NCBI RefSeq assembly: GCF_004886325.1
Contig: NZ_QXFN01000003.1
Location: 248,001 to 312,000, forward strand
From: Cellulomonas telluris
GTDB taxonomy: Bacteria > Actinomycetota > Actinomycetes > Actinomycetales > Cellulomonadaceae
DNA length: 64,000 nt
Direction of reading: 5' to 3'
Part shown: piece after piece, positions 55,974 to 64,000 of the stretch
How positions within the stretch are numbered: position 1 is the stretch's first letter
Layout: each line of letters begins with the position of its first letter
Notes under the pieces: generated by a model
What the model was told of the DNA's origin: nothing
The model's database searches: none
The model's input: the letters and a program-made list of their open reading frames with translations, nothing else
Position numbers and translations under genes: made by a program

Positions 55974-57191
55974 TCAGCCGCCGATGACCTCCAGCGCCTG
56001 CCGGGCGATCGCGAGCTCCTCGTTCGTCGGCACGACCATCACCGTGACGCGGGACCCCTCGGGCGAGATCACGCGCGGGCCGGACGTGCGGGCCTCGTTG
56101 CGCTCCGGGTCGACGGCGATGCCCATGACGTCCAGGCCGTCGACCGCCCGCGCGCGCACCAGCGCGTCGTTCTCGCCGACGCCCGCCGTGAACGTCAGCA
56201 CGTCCAGCCGGCCGAGCACCGCGTGGTAGGCGCCGATGTACTTGCGCAGGCGGTGCAGGTACACGTCGAGCGCGAGGTTCGCGCCCTCGTCGCCCTTCTC
56301 CACCAGCTCGTGCAGCGCGCGGAAGTCGTTCTCGCCGGACAGCCCCTTGAGGCCCGAGCGCCGGTTGAGCAGGTCGTCGATCTCCGCCGAGCTCATGCCC
56401 GCGTTGCGGTGCAGGTGGAAGATCACCGCCGGGTCGATGTCGCCCGACCGCGTGCCCATCACGAGGCCCTCGAGCGGCGTCATGCCCATGGACGTCTCGA
56501 CCGCCCGGCCGCCCCGGACGGCCGACGCCGACGCGCCGTTGCCGAGGTGCAGGACGATCTGGTTGAGGTCCTCCAGCGGCCGCCCGAGCACCTCCGCGAC
56601 CTTCTGCGAGACGTACTGGTGGGACGTCCCGTGCGCGCCGTAGCGGCGCACGCGGTGCTGCGCCGCGACCTCCCGGTCGATCGCGTACGTCGCCGCGGCG
56701 TCGGGCAGGGTGCGGAAGAACGCCGTGTCGAACGCCGCGACGTGCGGCACGTCCGGCAGCAGCGCCTGGGCCACGCGGATGCCGGTGAGGTTCGGCGGGT
56801 TGTGCAGCGGGGCCAGCGGCGACAGCATCTCGATCGTCGCCTCGACCTGGTCGTCGACCAGGACGGGCCCGTCGAACCGCGAGCCGCCCTGCACCACGCG
56901 GTGCCCGACCGCCACGACGTGCGCCTCCGCGAGGTCGGGCCCGATCTCCTCGAACAGGCCGAGCACGATCCGCAGGGCCTCCTCGTGGTCCGGGACCGGC
57001 AGCTCACGCCGCGTCGTCTCACCGTGCGCCACGTGCTTCACGGCGCCGCGCGGCTCGCCGATGCGCTCGACGAGACCCGACGCGATCGCCTCCCCGCCCT
57101 CCGGGTCGACGAGCTGGTACTTCACGGACGACGAGCCGGAGTTGACGACGAGGACGGTGCCGCGGGGGGCGCCCGCGGGGGTGGTGGACAT
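55974..57191 (-). CDS. ackA: Acetate kinase
   Basis: Converts acetyl-phosphate + ADP to acetate + ATP. It has [55 protein letters not shown] and [29 protein letters not shown] is near the C-terminus. The product is 405 residues. The ATG at 57191 lies 5 nt after the pta stop, and the two are cotranscribed with the phosphoketolase gene upstream. Confidence 0.96.
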   Translation of the reverse strand: MSTTPAGAPRGTVLVVNSGSSSVKYQLVDPEGGEAIASGLVERIGEPRGAVKHVAHGETTRRELPVPDHEEALRIVLGLFEEIGPDLAEAHVVAVGHRVVQGGSRFDGPVLVDDQVEATIEMLSPLAPLHNPPNLTGIRVAQALLPDVPHVAAFDTAFFRTLPDAAATYAIDREVAAQHRVRRYGAHGTSHQYVSQKVAEVLGRPLEDLNQIVLHLGNGASASAVRGGRAVETSMGMTPLEGLVMGTRSGDIDPAVIFHLHRNAGMSSAEIDDLLNRRSGLKGLSGENDFRALHELVEKGDEGANLALDVYLHRLRKYIGAYHAVLGRLDVLTFTAGVGENDALVRARAVDGLDVMGIAVDPERNEARTSGPRVISPEGSRVTVMVVPTNEELAIARQALEVIGG

Positions 57192-57196
57192 CGGGC

Positions 57197-59383
57197 TCAG
57201 GCCTCCGGGTCGGTGGTCGTGGCGGGGGTCGCCGGGTCGGTGGAGGGCGCGCGCGTCTCGGGGACGGGCGTCTCGCCGGGCTCCTGCTGCACCACCTCCG
57301 GCTCGCCGGCGCCCGCGCTGGGGCCGGCCAGCGCCTGCGCCTGGATCGCCGTGATCGCGACGGTGTTGACGATGTCCTGCACGAGCGCGCCGCGCGACAG
57401 GTCGTTGACGGGCTTGCGCAGGCCCTGGAGCACCGGGCCGATCGCGACCGCACCGGCCGAGCGCTGCACCGCCTTGTAGGTGTTGTTGCCCGTGTTCAGG
57501 TCGGGGAAGACGAACACGGTGGCCCGGCCGGCGACGGCGGAGTCCGGCATCTTCGTCTGCGCCACGGACGCGTCCACCGCGGCGTCGTACTGGATCGGGC
57601 CCTCGACCGACAGGTCGGGCCGGCGCTCGCGGACCAGGGCGGTCGCGGTGCGGACCTTCTCGACGTCGGCGCCCGTGCCGGAGGCGCCGGTCGAGTACGA
57701 CAGCATCGCGATGCGCGGCTCGATGCCGAACTGGGCGGCCGTGCCCGCTGACGAGATCGCGATGTCCGCGAGCTGCTCCGCCGTCGGGTCCGGGATGACC
57801 GCGCAGTCGGCGTACACGAGCACCCGGTCCTCGAGGCACATGAGGAACGCGCTCGACACGCTGTTCGTCCCGGGCTGGGTCTTGATGATCTCGAACGACG
57901 GCTTGATGGTGTGCGCCGTCGTGTGGATCGCGCCCGAGACCATCCCGTCCGCGAGGCCCAGCTGGACCATGAGCGTGCCGAAGTACGACACCGACGACAC
58001 GATCTCCCGCGCGCGCTCCACCGTCATGCCCTTGTGCCTGCGCAGCTCGGTGTAGACGGCCGCGAACCGCTCGAGCAGCTCGCCGTTCTTCGGGTCGATG
58101 ACCTGCGCGGCGTCGAGGTCGAGGCCCAGCTCGGTGGCGCGGGCGCGGATCGACGCCTCGTCGCCGAGGATCGTCAGGTCCGCGACCTGCCGCTGCAGCA
58201 GCGTGGAGGCCGCCCGCAGGATCCGGTCGTCGCCGCCCTCGGGCAGGACGATGTGCTTGCGGTCCCGCCGCGCCCGGTCGAGCAGCTGGTACTCGAACAT
58301 CAGCGGCGTGACGACCTCGGGGCGCTGCACGTCGAGCGCGGCCAGCAGCGCCGCACCCTCCACGTGCCGCTCGAACAGCGCCAGCGCCGTGTCGACCTTG
58401 CGCTGCGCGTCGCGCGTCAACCGCCCGCGGGTCCCGGCCGCCGCGCTCGCGGAGCGGAACGTGCCGAGGTGGGTGCGGATGAGGGGGAGCCGGGAGCCGA
58501 GGCCCTCGACGAGCCGCTGGATCGTCGGCGCCGGCTCGAAGCCGCCGTTGAGGATGATGCCCGCCAGCGACGGGAACCCGTCCGCCTGGTGCGCGAGCAG
58601 CAGCCCCAGCAGGACGTCGGCCCGGTCGCCCGGCGTGATGACCACCGCGCCGTCCTGCAGCCGGTCGAGCAGGTGCTCGATCGACATGGCGCCGACGAGC
58701 ACGTCGAGCACCTCGCGCCCCAGCAGCTCCTCGTCCCCGCCCGCCAGCTCGCCGCCGACGGCGTCCATGAGCTGGCGCAACGTCGGCGCGTACAGCAGGG
58801 GCGACTCCGGCAGCGCCCACACGGGCACGTTCCCGGACAGCCCGCGCACGACGTCCGCCAGCGCACCGGGCGCGACCCGGTTCACCACGACGCCCACCAC
58901 CTGCGCGTGGTTCGCGGCGATCTCGGTGCCCGCGACCTCCGCCGCGTGGCGCACGTCCTCGGGCGTGCGGTTCGCGCCGTTGACGACGAGCAGGACGGGC
59001 GCGGCGAGGTTCGCGGCGATGCGCGCGTTGTACGCCAGCTCCGTCGGGCCGGCGACGTCCGTGTAGTCCGTGCCGACCACCACGACGGCGTCGCAGCGCC
59101 GCTCGACGTCGTGGAAGCGCGCGACGATGCGGGACAGAGCCTCCTCGGGGTCGGCGATCACCTCGTCGTACGTGGCCCCCACGGCCTCGTCGTAGGCGAT
59201 GTCGACGCCGTCGTGCGCGAGCAGCAGGTCCAGGACGTAGTCCGGTTCGTCCGTCGAGCGCGCGACGGGCCGGAACACCCCCACCCGCTGCACCGACCGC
59301 GTCAGCAGGTCGACCAGGCCGAGCGCGACGACGGACTTGCCCGTGTCGCCCTCGGCGGACATGACGTAGATCGTGCGCGCCAC
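57197..59383 (-). CDS. pta: Phosphate acetyltransferase (long form)
   Basis: Interconverts acetyl-CoA and acetyl-phosphate. The 728-residue long form has a BioD-like P-loop domain ([18 protein letters not shown]; about 1-220), a DRTGG regulatory domain (about 225-345) and the catalytic PTA domain (about 390-690). Catalytic-domain motifs are [44 protein letters not shown] and [19 protein letters not shown]. About 40 acidic/Pro residues form the tail. GTG at 59383 has GGAGGAAGAG upstream. Confidence 0.95.
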   Translation of the reverse strand: MARTIYVMSAEGDTGKSVVALGLVDLLTRSVQRVGVFRPVARSTDEPDYVLDLLLAHDGVDIAYDEAVGATYDEVIADPEEALSRIVARFHDVERRCDAVVVVGTDYTDVAGPTELAYNARIAANLAAPVLLVVNGANRTPEDVRHAAEVAGTEIAANHAQVVGVVVNRVAPGALADVVRGLSGNVPVWALPESPLLYAPTLRQLMDAVGGELAGGDEELLGREVLDVLVGAMSIEHLLDRLQDGAVVITPGDRADVLLGLLLAHQADGFPSLAGIILNGGFEPAPTIQRLVEGLGSRLPLIRTHLGTFRSASAAAGTRGRLTRDAQRKVDTALALFERHVEGAALLAALDVQRPEVVTPLMFEYQLLDRARRDRKHIVLPEGGDDRILRAASTLLQRQVADLTILGDEASIRARATELGLDLDAAQVIDPKNGELLERFAAVYTELRRHKGMTVERAREIVSSVSYFGTLMVQLGLADGMVSGAIHTTAHTIKPSFEIIKTQPGTNSVSSAFLMCLEDRVLVYADCAVIPDPTAEQLADIAISSAGTAAQFGIEPRIAMLSYSTGASGTGADVEKVRTATALVRERRPDLSVEGPIQYDAAVDASVAQTKMPDSAVAGRATVFVFPDLNTGNNTYKAVQRSAGAVAIGPVLQGLRKPVNDLSRGALVQDIVNTVAITAIQAQALAGPSAGAGEPEVVQQEPGETPVPETRAPSTDPATPATTTDPEA

Positions 59384-59477
59384 TGCGTGCTCTTCCTCCC
59401 CGAAGGTCGCCCGTCCCCCACGGACGGGCGGTGGTGGGTGCGACGGTCGCCCGCCGCACCCACCGCCTCACCGGCTG

Positions 59478-62033
59478 CTACTCGTTGTCCCCGCCGGTGT
59501 CGCTCGCCGAGAGCCGGTCGGCCTGCGGGCCGCCGACCTCCGTCCCCGTCTCCCCGGCGTCCGGCCAGACCCAGTCGCGCACCTCGGGGATGTCCTCGCC
59601 GTGCTCGCGCGTGTACTGCCGCGCGGCGATGCGCGCGTCGACCATCTTCTGGCGCAGGCCCGCGTACGACGCCCGCAGCCAGTGCACGTGGTCGATCACG
59701 TCGATCACGAGCCGGTACCGGTCGAGGTCGTTGAGCATGACCATGTCGAACGGCGTGGTGGTGGTGCCCTCCTCCTTGTACCCGCGCACGTGCAGGTTCT
59801 TGTGACCCGTGCGGCGGTACGTGAGGCGGTGGATGAGCCACGGGTAGCCGTGGTACGCGAACACGATCGGCCGGTCCGTCGTGAAGATCGTGTCGAACTC
59901 GCGGTCCGACAGGCCGTGCGGGTGCTCCCGCTCGTCCTGCAGGCGCATGAGGTCGACCACGTTGACGACGCGGACCTTCAGCTGCGGCAGCTCCCGCTTG
60001 AGGATGTCCGCCGCGGCGAGGACCTCGAGCGTCGGCACGTCGCCCGCGGCGGCGAGCACCACGTCCGGCTCCTCGGACTCGACCTCCGTGCCGGCCCACT
60101 CCCAGATGCCGAGCCCGCGCGTGCAGTGCGCGACGGCCTCGTCCATCGTGAGGAAGTTGGGCGCGGGCTGCTTGCCGGCGACGACGACGTTGACGTACTG
60201 CCGGCTGCGCAGGCAGTGGTCGTACGTCGACAGCAGCGTGTTCGCGTCCGGCGGCAGGTAGACCCGCACGACCTCGGCCTTCTTGTTGACCACGTGGTCG
60301 ATGAATCCCGGGTCCTGGTGGCTGAAGCCGTTGTGGTCCTGGCGCCACACGTGGCTCGAGAGCAGGTAGTTCAGGCTCGCGATCGGCCGCCGCCACGGGA
60401 TGTCGTTCGTGACCTTCAGCCACTTGGCGTGCTGGTTGAACATCGAGTCGACGATGTGGATGAACGCCTCGTAGCTCGTGAACAGGCCGTGCCGCCCGGT
60501 GAGCAGGTAGCCCTCCAGCCAGCCCTGGCACTGGTGCTCCGAGAGCATCTCCATGACGCGCCCCACCCGCGCCATGTGCTCGTCGACCTCGGGCCCCTCG
60601 AACGTGGCGTTCCACTGCTTGTCGGTCGCGTCGTAGACGGCCTGCAGCCGGTTCGACGCGGTCTCGTCGGGGCCGAAGATCCGGAAGTTGTCCGGATTCC
60701 GGCGCACCACCTCGGTCAGGTACTGGCCGAGCACCCGCGGGGCCTCGGCGAACGTCGCCCCGGGGCGCGGCACGTCCTGCGCGAACTCGCGGAAGTCCGG
60801 CAGGCGCAGGTCCCGCATGAGCAGGCCGCCGTTGGTGTGCGGGTTCGCGCTCATGCGCAGCTCACCCGCGGGGGACAGGGCGCGGATGTCGGCGTCGATG
60901 CGCCCGGTCGCGTCGAACAGCTCGGCCGGCCGGTACGACTGCAGCCACTCCTCGAGCACCGCCAGGTGCTCGGGGGTGTCCCGCGCGCTCGCGAGCGGCA
61001 CCTGGTGCGCGCGCCACGAGCCGGTCGTCTTCTTCCCGTCGATCTCCGCCGGGCCCGTCCACCCCTTCGGCGTGCGGAACACGATCATCGGCCACATCGG
61101 CCGGGACTCGTCGCCCTCGGCCGCGCGCTGCTTGATCTCCGCGATGCGGTCGAGCACCCGGTCCAGCAGCTCGGCGAAGCGCCGGTGGATGCTCAGGTCG
61201 TCCTCGTCGTCGAAGCCCGCGACGAACGTGAACGGCTCGTGGCCGTACCCGACCATGAGCGAGTTCAGCTCCTCGTCGGGGATGCGCGCGAGCACCGTCG
61301 GGTTCGCGATCTTGTACCCGTTGAGGTGCAGGATCGGCAGCACGACCCCGTCCTGGCGCGGGTTGACGAACTTGTTCGAGTGCCAGCTCGTCGCCAGCGG
61401 GCCCGTCTCGGCCTCGCCGTCGCCCACGACCGCCGCGACCAGCAGGTGCGGGTTGTCGAACGCCGCGCCGTACGCGTGGCTCAGCGCGTAGCCGAGCTCA
61501 CCGCCCTCGTGGATCGAGCCGGGCGTCTCCGGTGCGACGTGGCTGGGGACGCCGCCGGGGAACGAGAACTGCCGGAACAGCCGGCGCATGCCCTCCTCGT
61601 CCTCGGTGACGTCCGAGTACACCTCGGAGTACGTGCCGTCGAGGTACGCGCTCGCGACGAGGCCGGGTCCGCCGTGGCCGGGGCCCGTGACGTAGATGGT
61701 CGACTGCTGGCGCTCCGCGATCGCACGGTTGAGGTGCGCGTAGAGGAAGGTCAGGCCCGGCGTGGTCCCCCAGTGGCCGAGCAGGCGCGGCTTGACGTCG
61801 TCGCGGTCCAGCGGGCGGCGCAGCAGCGGGTTGTCGAGCAGGTAGATCTGGCCGACCGACATGTAGTTGGCCGCGCGCCACCACTTGTCGATGCGCTGCA
61901 GGGTGGCGTCGTCGATGCTGCCGCTGCCGGTGCGCCACGCGCTCCTGGCCTCCGCGGCGGCGAAGTCTCCGGCGGCCACCGGGGCGGGACTCTCGGTGGT
62001 GTGCTGCAGCTCCCTGTCGGTGCTCGTGCTCAT
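59478..62033 (-). CDS. xfp: Xylulose-5-phosphate/fructose-6-phosphate phosphoketolase
   Basis: TPP-dependent enzyme that splits xylulose-5-P or fructose-6-P into acetyl-phosphate and a smaller sugar phosphate. The 851-residue product has [42 protein letters not shown], the TPP motif [35 protein letters not shown], and the C-terminal [20 protein letters not shown] at 62033 has GGAGGGG directly upstream. It starts the xfp-pta-ackA operon, so acetyl-phosphate can be turned into ATP or acetyl-CoA without pyruvate oxidation. Confidence 0.96.
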   Translation of the reverse strand: MSTSTDRELQHTTESPAPVAAGDFAAAEARSAWRTGSGSIDDATLQRIDKWWRAANYMSVGQIYLLDNPLLRRPLDRDDVKPRLLGHWGTTPGLTFLYAHLNRAIAERQQSTIYVTGPGHGGPGLVASAYLDGTYSEVYSDVTEDEEGMRRLFRQFSFPGGVPSHVAPETPGSIHEGGELGYALSHAYGAAFDNPHLLVAAVVGDGEAETGPLATSWHSNKFVNPRQDGVVLPILHLNGYKIANPTVLARIPDEELNSLMVGYGHEPFTFVAGFDDEDDLSIHRRFAELLDRVLDRIAEIKQRAAEGDESRPMWPMIVFRTPKGWTGPAEIDGKKTTGSWRAHQVPLASARDTPEHLAVLEEWLQSYRPAELFDATGRIDADIRALSPAGELRMSANPHTNGGLLMRDLRLPDFREFAQDVPRPGATFAEAPRVLGQYLTEVVRRNPDNFRIFGPDETASNRLQAVYDATDKQWNATFEGPEVDEHMARVGRVMEMLSEHQCQGWLEGYLLTGRHGLFTSYEAFIHIVDSMFNQHAKWLKVTNDIPWRRPIASLNYLLSSHVWRQDHNGFSHQDPGFIDHVVNKKAEVVRVYLPPDANTLLSTYDHCLRSRQYVNVVVAGKQPAPNFLTMDEAVAHCTRGLGIWEWAGTEVESEEPDVVLAAAGDVPTLEVLAAADILKRELPQLKVRVVNVVDLMRLQDEREHPHGLSDREFDTIFTTDRPIVFAYHGYPWLIHRLTYRRTGHKNLHVRGYKEEGTTTTPFDMVMLNDLDRYRLVIDVIDHVHWLRASYAGLRQKMVDARIAARQYTREHGEDIPEVRDWVWPDAGETGTEVGGPQADRLSASDTGGDNE

Positions 62034-62220
62034 GTCCCCTCCGGTGCTGGTGGTTCGAGGCGTCGTCCCTGGTCACCCAGCCTTCCGTGCCCGCCGGTCG
62101 TGCCGTGGGACGTCTGGCCCAGAGCGGTTGTGCTCCTGGCCACATGCCATACAACCCCAGGTGGGCCCGCCCCGCAGCGCGCGGGTCCGGTGCCCTCGCG
62201 CGCGCGGGTTACCGTGAGGT

Positions 62221-63153
62221 GTGGCCGACGCACCGACCTCCCTGTGGCGGGCCGCCGTGCGTCCGCGGATGCTCGGCCTGCTGGTGCTGCTGCTGGCCGC
62301 CGCCGCCGTCTGCGGCCGGCTCGGGGCGTGGCAGCTCGAGCGCGCGGAGGTGCGCGGGCACGCCGCCGAGGAGCGGCGTGCCGAGCAGATCGCCGCCGCG
62401 GAGCCGGTCCCGCTCGACGAGGTGCTGCGCCCGGGGGAGTCGGTGACGGGCGAGATGGTCGCGCGCAAGGTCGTCGTGACGGGGACGTGGGAGCCCGAGG
62501 GCACCCTCCTCGTCGAGGGGCGCGCGCACGACGGCGTCACCGAGGGGGCGCTCGTCCTCACGCCGCTGCGGGTCGGCGGGGCCGGCGACGTCGCGGCGGG
62601 GGACGCGCTGCTGCCGGTCGTGCGGGGCTGGACGACCGGTGCGGAGCCCGTGCCCGACCCGCCGGCGGGGCCCGTGACGGTCGTCGGCTGGCTGCAGGGC
62701 GGGGAGGAGGCCGGGGCGGCCGTCGTGGACGGGCGCACCGACGCGATCAGCCCGGCCCAGCTGGTGCACACCTGGGGGTCGCCGGTCTACACCGGCTACC
62801 TCGTGGTGCAGTCGCTCGACCCCGCCGACCCGGCGGACCTCGAGCTGCTCGACCCGCCGACGCGCGCCGGCACCGGGCTCAACGTGCAGAACCTCGCCTA
62901 CGCGGCGCAGTGGTGGATCTTCGGCCTGTTCGCCGTGGGCCTGTGGTGGCGGCTGGTGCGCGACGAGGCCGCGGGCCGGCCGCCGGTGCCGGGCGACGAG
63001 GACGACGAGGGCCCGGTCCCGGGCGGTGACGGCACACCGGTCGACGGAGCGGCCGGCGACGGCACGCCGGGGGCCCGCCTGCCGGGGGACGGCGCGCCGG
63101 GGGACGACGCGCCGGCGACCGCGGACGCGGGACGCGTGGCGCGCGCCCGCTGA
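62221..63153 (+). CDS. SURF1-family cytochrome oxidase assembly protein
   Basis: Membrane protein thought to help insert heme a into aa3-type cytochrome c oxidase. The 310-residue product has a first helix at about 18-37 (LGLLVLLLAAAAVCGRLGAW, followed by QLERAEV), an extracytoplasmic beta-rich domain (VVTGTWEPEGTLLVEGRAHD; VVRGWTTGAEPVPDPPAGPV) and a second helix near 222-242 (AQWWIFGLFAVGLWWRLV). A Gly/Asp/Pro repeat tail of about 55 residues follows. GTG at 62221 has TACCGT 5 nt upstream. It is divergent from xfp; the 187-nt gap shows no other signal. Confidence 0.87.
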   Translation: MADAPTSLWRAAVRPRMLGLLVLLLAAAAVCGRLGAWQLERAEVRGHAAEERRAEQIAAAEPVPLDEVLRPGESVTGEMVARKVVVTGTWEPEGTLLVEGRAHDGVTEGALVLTPLRVGGAGDVAAGDALLPVVRGWTTGAEPVPDPPAGPVTVVGWLQGGEEAGAAVVDGRTDAISPAQLVHTWGSPVYTGYLVVQSLDPADPADLELLDPPTRAGTGLNVQNLAYAAQWWIFGLFAVGLWWRLVRDEAAGRPPVPGDEDDEGPVPGGDGTPVDGAAGDGTPGARLPGDGAPGDDAPATADAGRVARAR

Positions 63154-63216
63154 CGGCCCGGCGGGGCACAGGCCGCGGGTGCCCCCGGCCGCGTCACCGG
63201 CCGGGCGCCCGCCCGC

Positions 63217-64000
63217 TCAGCCCTGCTCGGCGGACTCGTGCTGCCACGAGCGCCACAGCGCGGCGTACTCGCCGCCCGCGGCCACCAGCTCCTCGTGCGG
63301 GCCGATCTCGCTGATCCGGCCGCCGTCGACCACGGCGACGCGGTCGGCGTCGTGCGCGGTGTGCAGGCGGTGCGCGATCGCGACGACCGTGCGGCCCTCC
63401 AGGACCGCCGACAGCGACCGCTCCAGGTGCCGCGCGGCCCGCGGGTCCAGGAGCGACGTCGCCTCGTCCAGCACGAGCGTGTGCGGGTCGAGCAGCACCA
63501 GCCGCGCGAGCGCGACCTGCTGCGCCTGCGCCGGCGTCAGCGGGGTGCCGCCGGACCCGACCTCGGTCGCCAGGCCGTCGGGCAGGCCCTGGACCCAGTC
63601 CCACGCGTCCACGGCGCGCAGCGCGCGCTCGAGGTCGGCGTCGTCCGCCCCGACCCGGGCGAGCCGGAGGTTGTCGGCGAGCGTGCCGACGAACACGTGG
63701 TGCTCCTGGGTGACCAGGGCGACGTGCCGGCGCAGCTCGTCGAGCGGCAGGTCGACCAGCGGCACGCCGCCGACCGTCGCCGTGCCGCCCGTCGGCGGGT
63801 GGATGCCCGCGAGCATCCGGCCGAGGGTCGACTTGCCGGCACCGGACGGCCCCACGACGGCGAGCCGCTCGCCCGGGGCGAGGTCGAGGTCGATGCCGTG
63901 CAGGACGTCGTGGCCCTCGCGGTACGCGTACCGCAGGCCGCGCGTGGCGATCCGCTCGTCCGTGGGGCGCTCCCCGGTCGCCTCGCGGTCGGGTGCGACG
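63217..64000 (-). CDS. ABC exporter subunit with non-canonical signature (N-terminus beyond window)
   Basis: The last 260 residues of an ABC exporter ATPase domain; the frame is open at base 64000, so the membrane domain lies outside. Walker A is VVGPSGAGKSTLGRM, Q-loop VTQEHHVFVGTLADNLRLA, Walker B TLVLDEATSLLDP, and the H-loop is VAIAHRLHT. The signature motif reads LTPAQAQQVALAR in place of LSGGQ, as in degenerate halves of heterodimeric exporters. An adjacent partner subunit upstream is therefore expected but cannot be seen. Convergent with SURF1. Confidence 0.88.
   Translation of the reverse strand, partial: VAPDREATGERPTDERIATRGLRYAYREGHDVLHGIDLDLAPGERLAVVGPSGAGKSTLGRMLAGIHPPTGGTATVGGVPLVDLPLDELRRHVALVTQEHHVFVGTLADNLRLARVGADDADLERALRAVDAWDWVQGLPDGLATEVGSGGTPLTPAQAQQVALARLVLLDPHTLVLDEATSLLDPRAARHLERSLSAVLEGRTVVAIAHRLHTAHDADRVAVVDGGRISEIGPHEELVAAGGEYAALWRSWQHESAEQG

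Overview
The window is chromosomal DNA of a very high-GC Gram-positive actinobacterium, most likely in or near Cellulomonas. The evidence is heavy use of GTG starts, a cysteine-type L36, a polyphosphate-glucokinase-like ROK kinase, a DUF5709 protein, a probable F420-dependent oxidoreductase, WhiB and BldM-like regulators, and a gene order close to the rpoA-truA-rplM-glmM-glmS-alr-tsa-groES-whiB-guaB-guaB3 block of other actinobacteria. It is almost wholly housekeeping DNA. No transposase, phage gene, CRISPR array, tRNA or rRNA was seen.

Region 1 (1-7.0 kb) is the end of the ribosomal-protein/RNA polymerase locus: rplO (partial), secY, adk, map, infA, rpmJ, rpsM, rpsK, rpoA, rplQ, without rpsD between rpsK and rpoA. 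Region 2 (7-13.2 kb) holds an alpha/beta hydrolase, two small roadblock-like proteins behind a ROK kinase, truA, a DUF5709 protein and an ABC-F ATPase. Region 3 (13.2-25.8 kb) has rplM-rpsI and cell-envelope/cofactor genes: glmM, def, an amidotransferase, DedA, a lipoprotein, coaA, glmS, acpS, an LLM oxidoreductase, the NAD(P)HX repair enzyme and a small kinase. Region 4 (25.8-31.6 kb) is the alr-tsaE-tsaB-rimI operon followed, after a sulfurtransferase and a nitroreductase, by tsaD; together these supply the tRNA t6A machinery.

Region 5 (31.6-42.6 kb) runs from a PadR-controlled membrane gene, a carboxylate-amine ligase and a SAM methyltransferase to groES (with two CIRCE operators and no groEL beside it), a WhiB3/WhiD-type whiB, a MerR-like regulator, a BldM-like response regulator, guaB and guaB3. 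Region 6 (42.6-46.8 kb) is a siderophore ABC importer read leftward from a DtxR/IdeR-type iron box. Region 7 (47-52.8 kb) is a fructose PTS operon, fruR-fruK-EIIA-EIIBC-HPr-EI, that carries its own general PTS proteins. Region 8 (53-64 kb) has an aldehyde dehydrogenase, an MFS exporter with a palindromic operator, the phosphoketolase-pta-ackA acetyl-phosphate operon, SURF1, and the end of an ABC exporter subunit.

Two signals recur across the window. First, many transcription units begin with a TANNNT-like -10 hexamer 5-7 nt before the start codon and no Shine-Dalgarno sequence, the layout of leaderless mRNAs. Second, three terminator hairpins are followed by the same decamer, TCGTGCGTCC, where a U-tract would be expected. 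No clearly new system was found. The least explained item is the pair of small roadblock-like genes at 7.9-8.9 kb.
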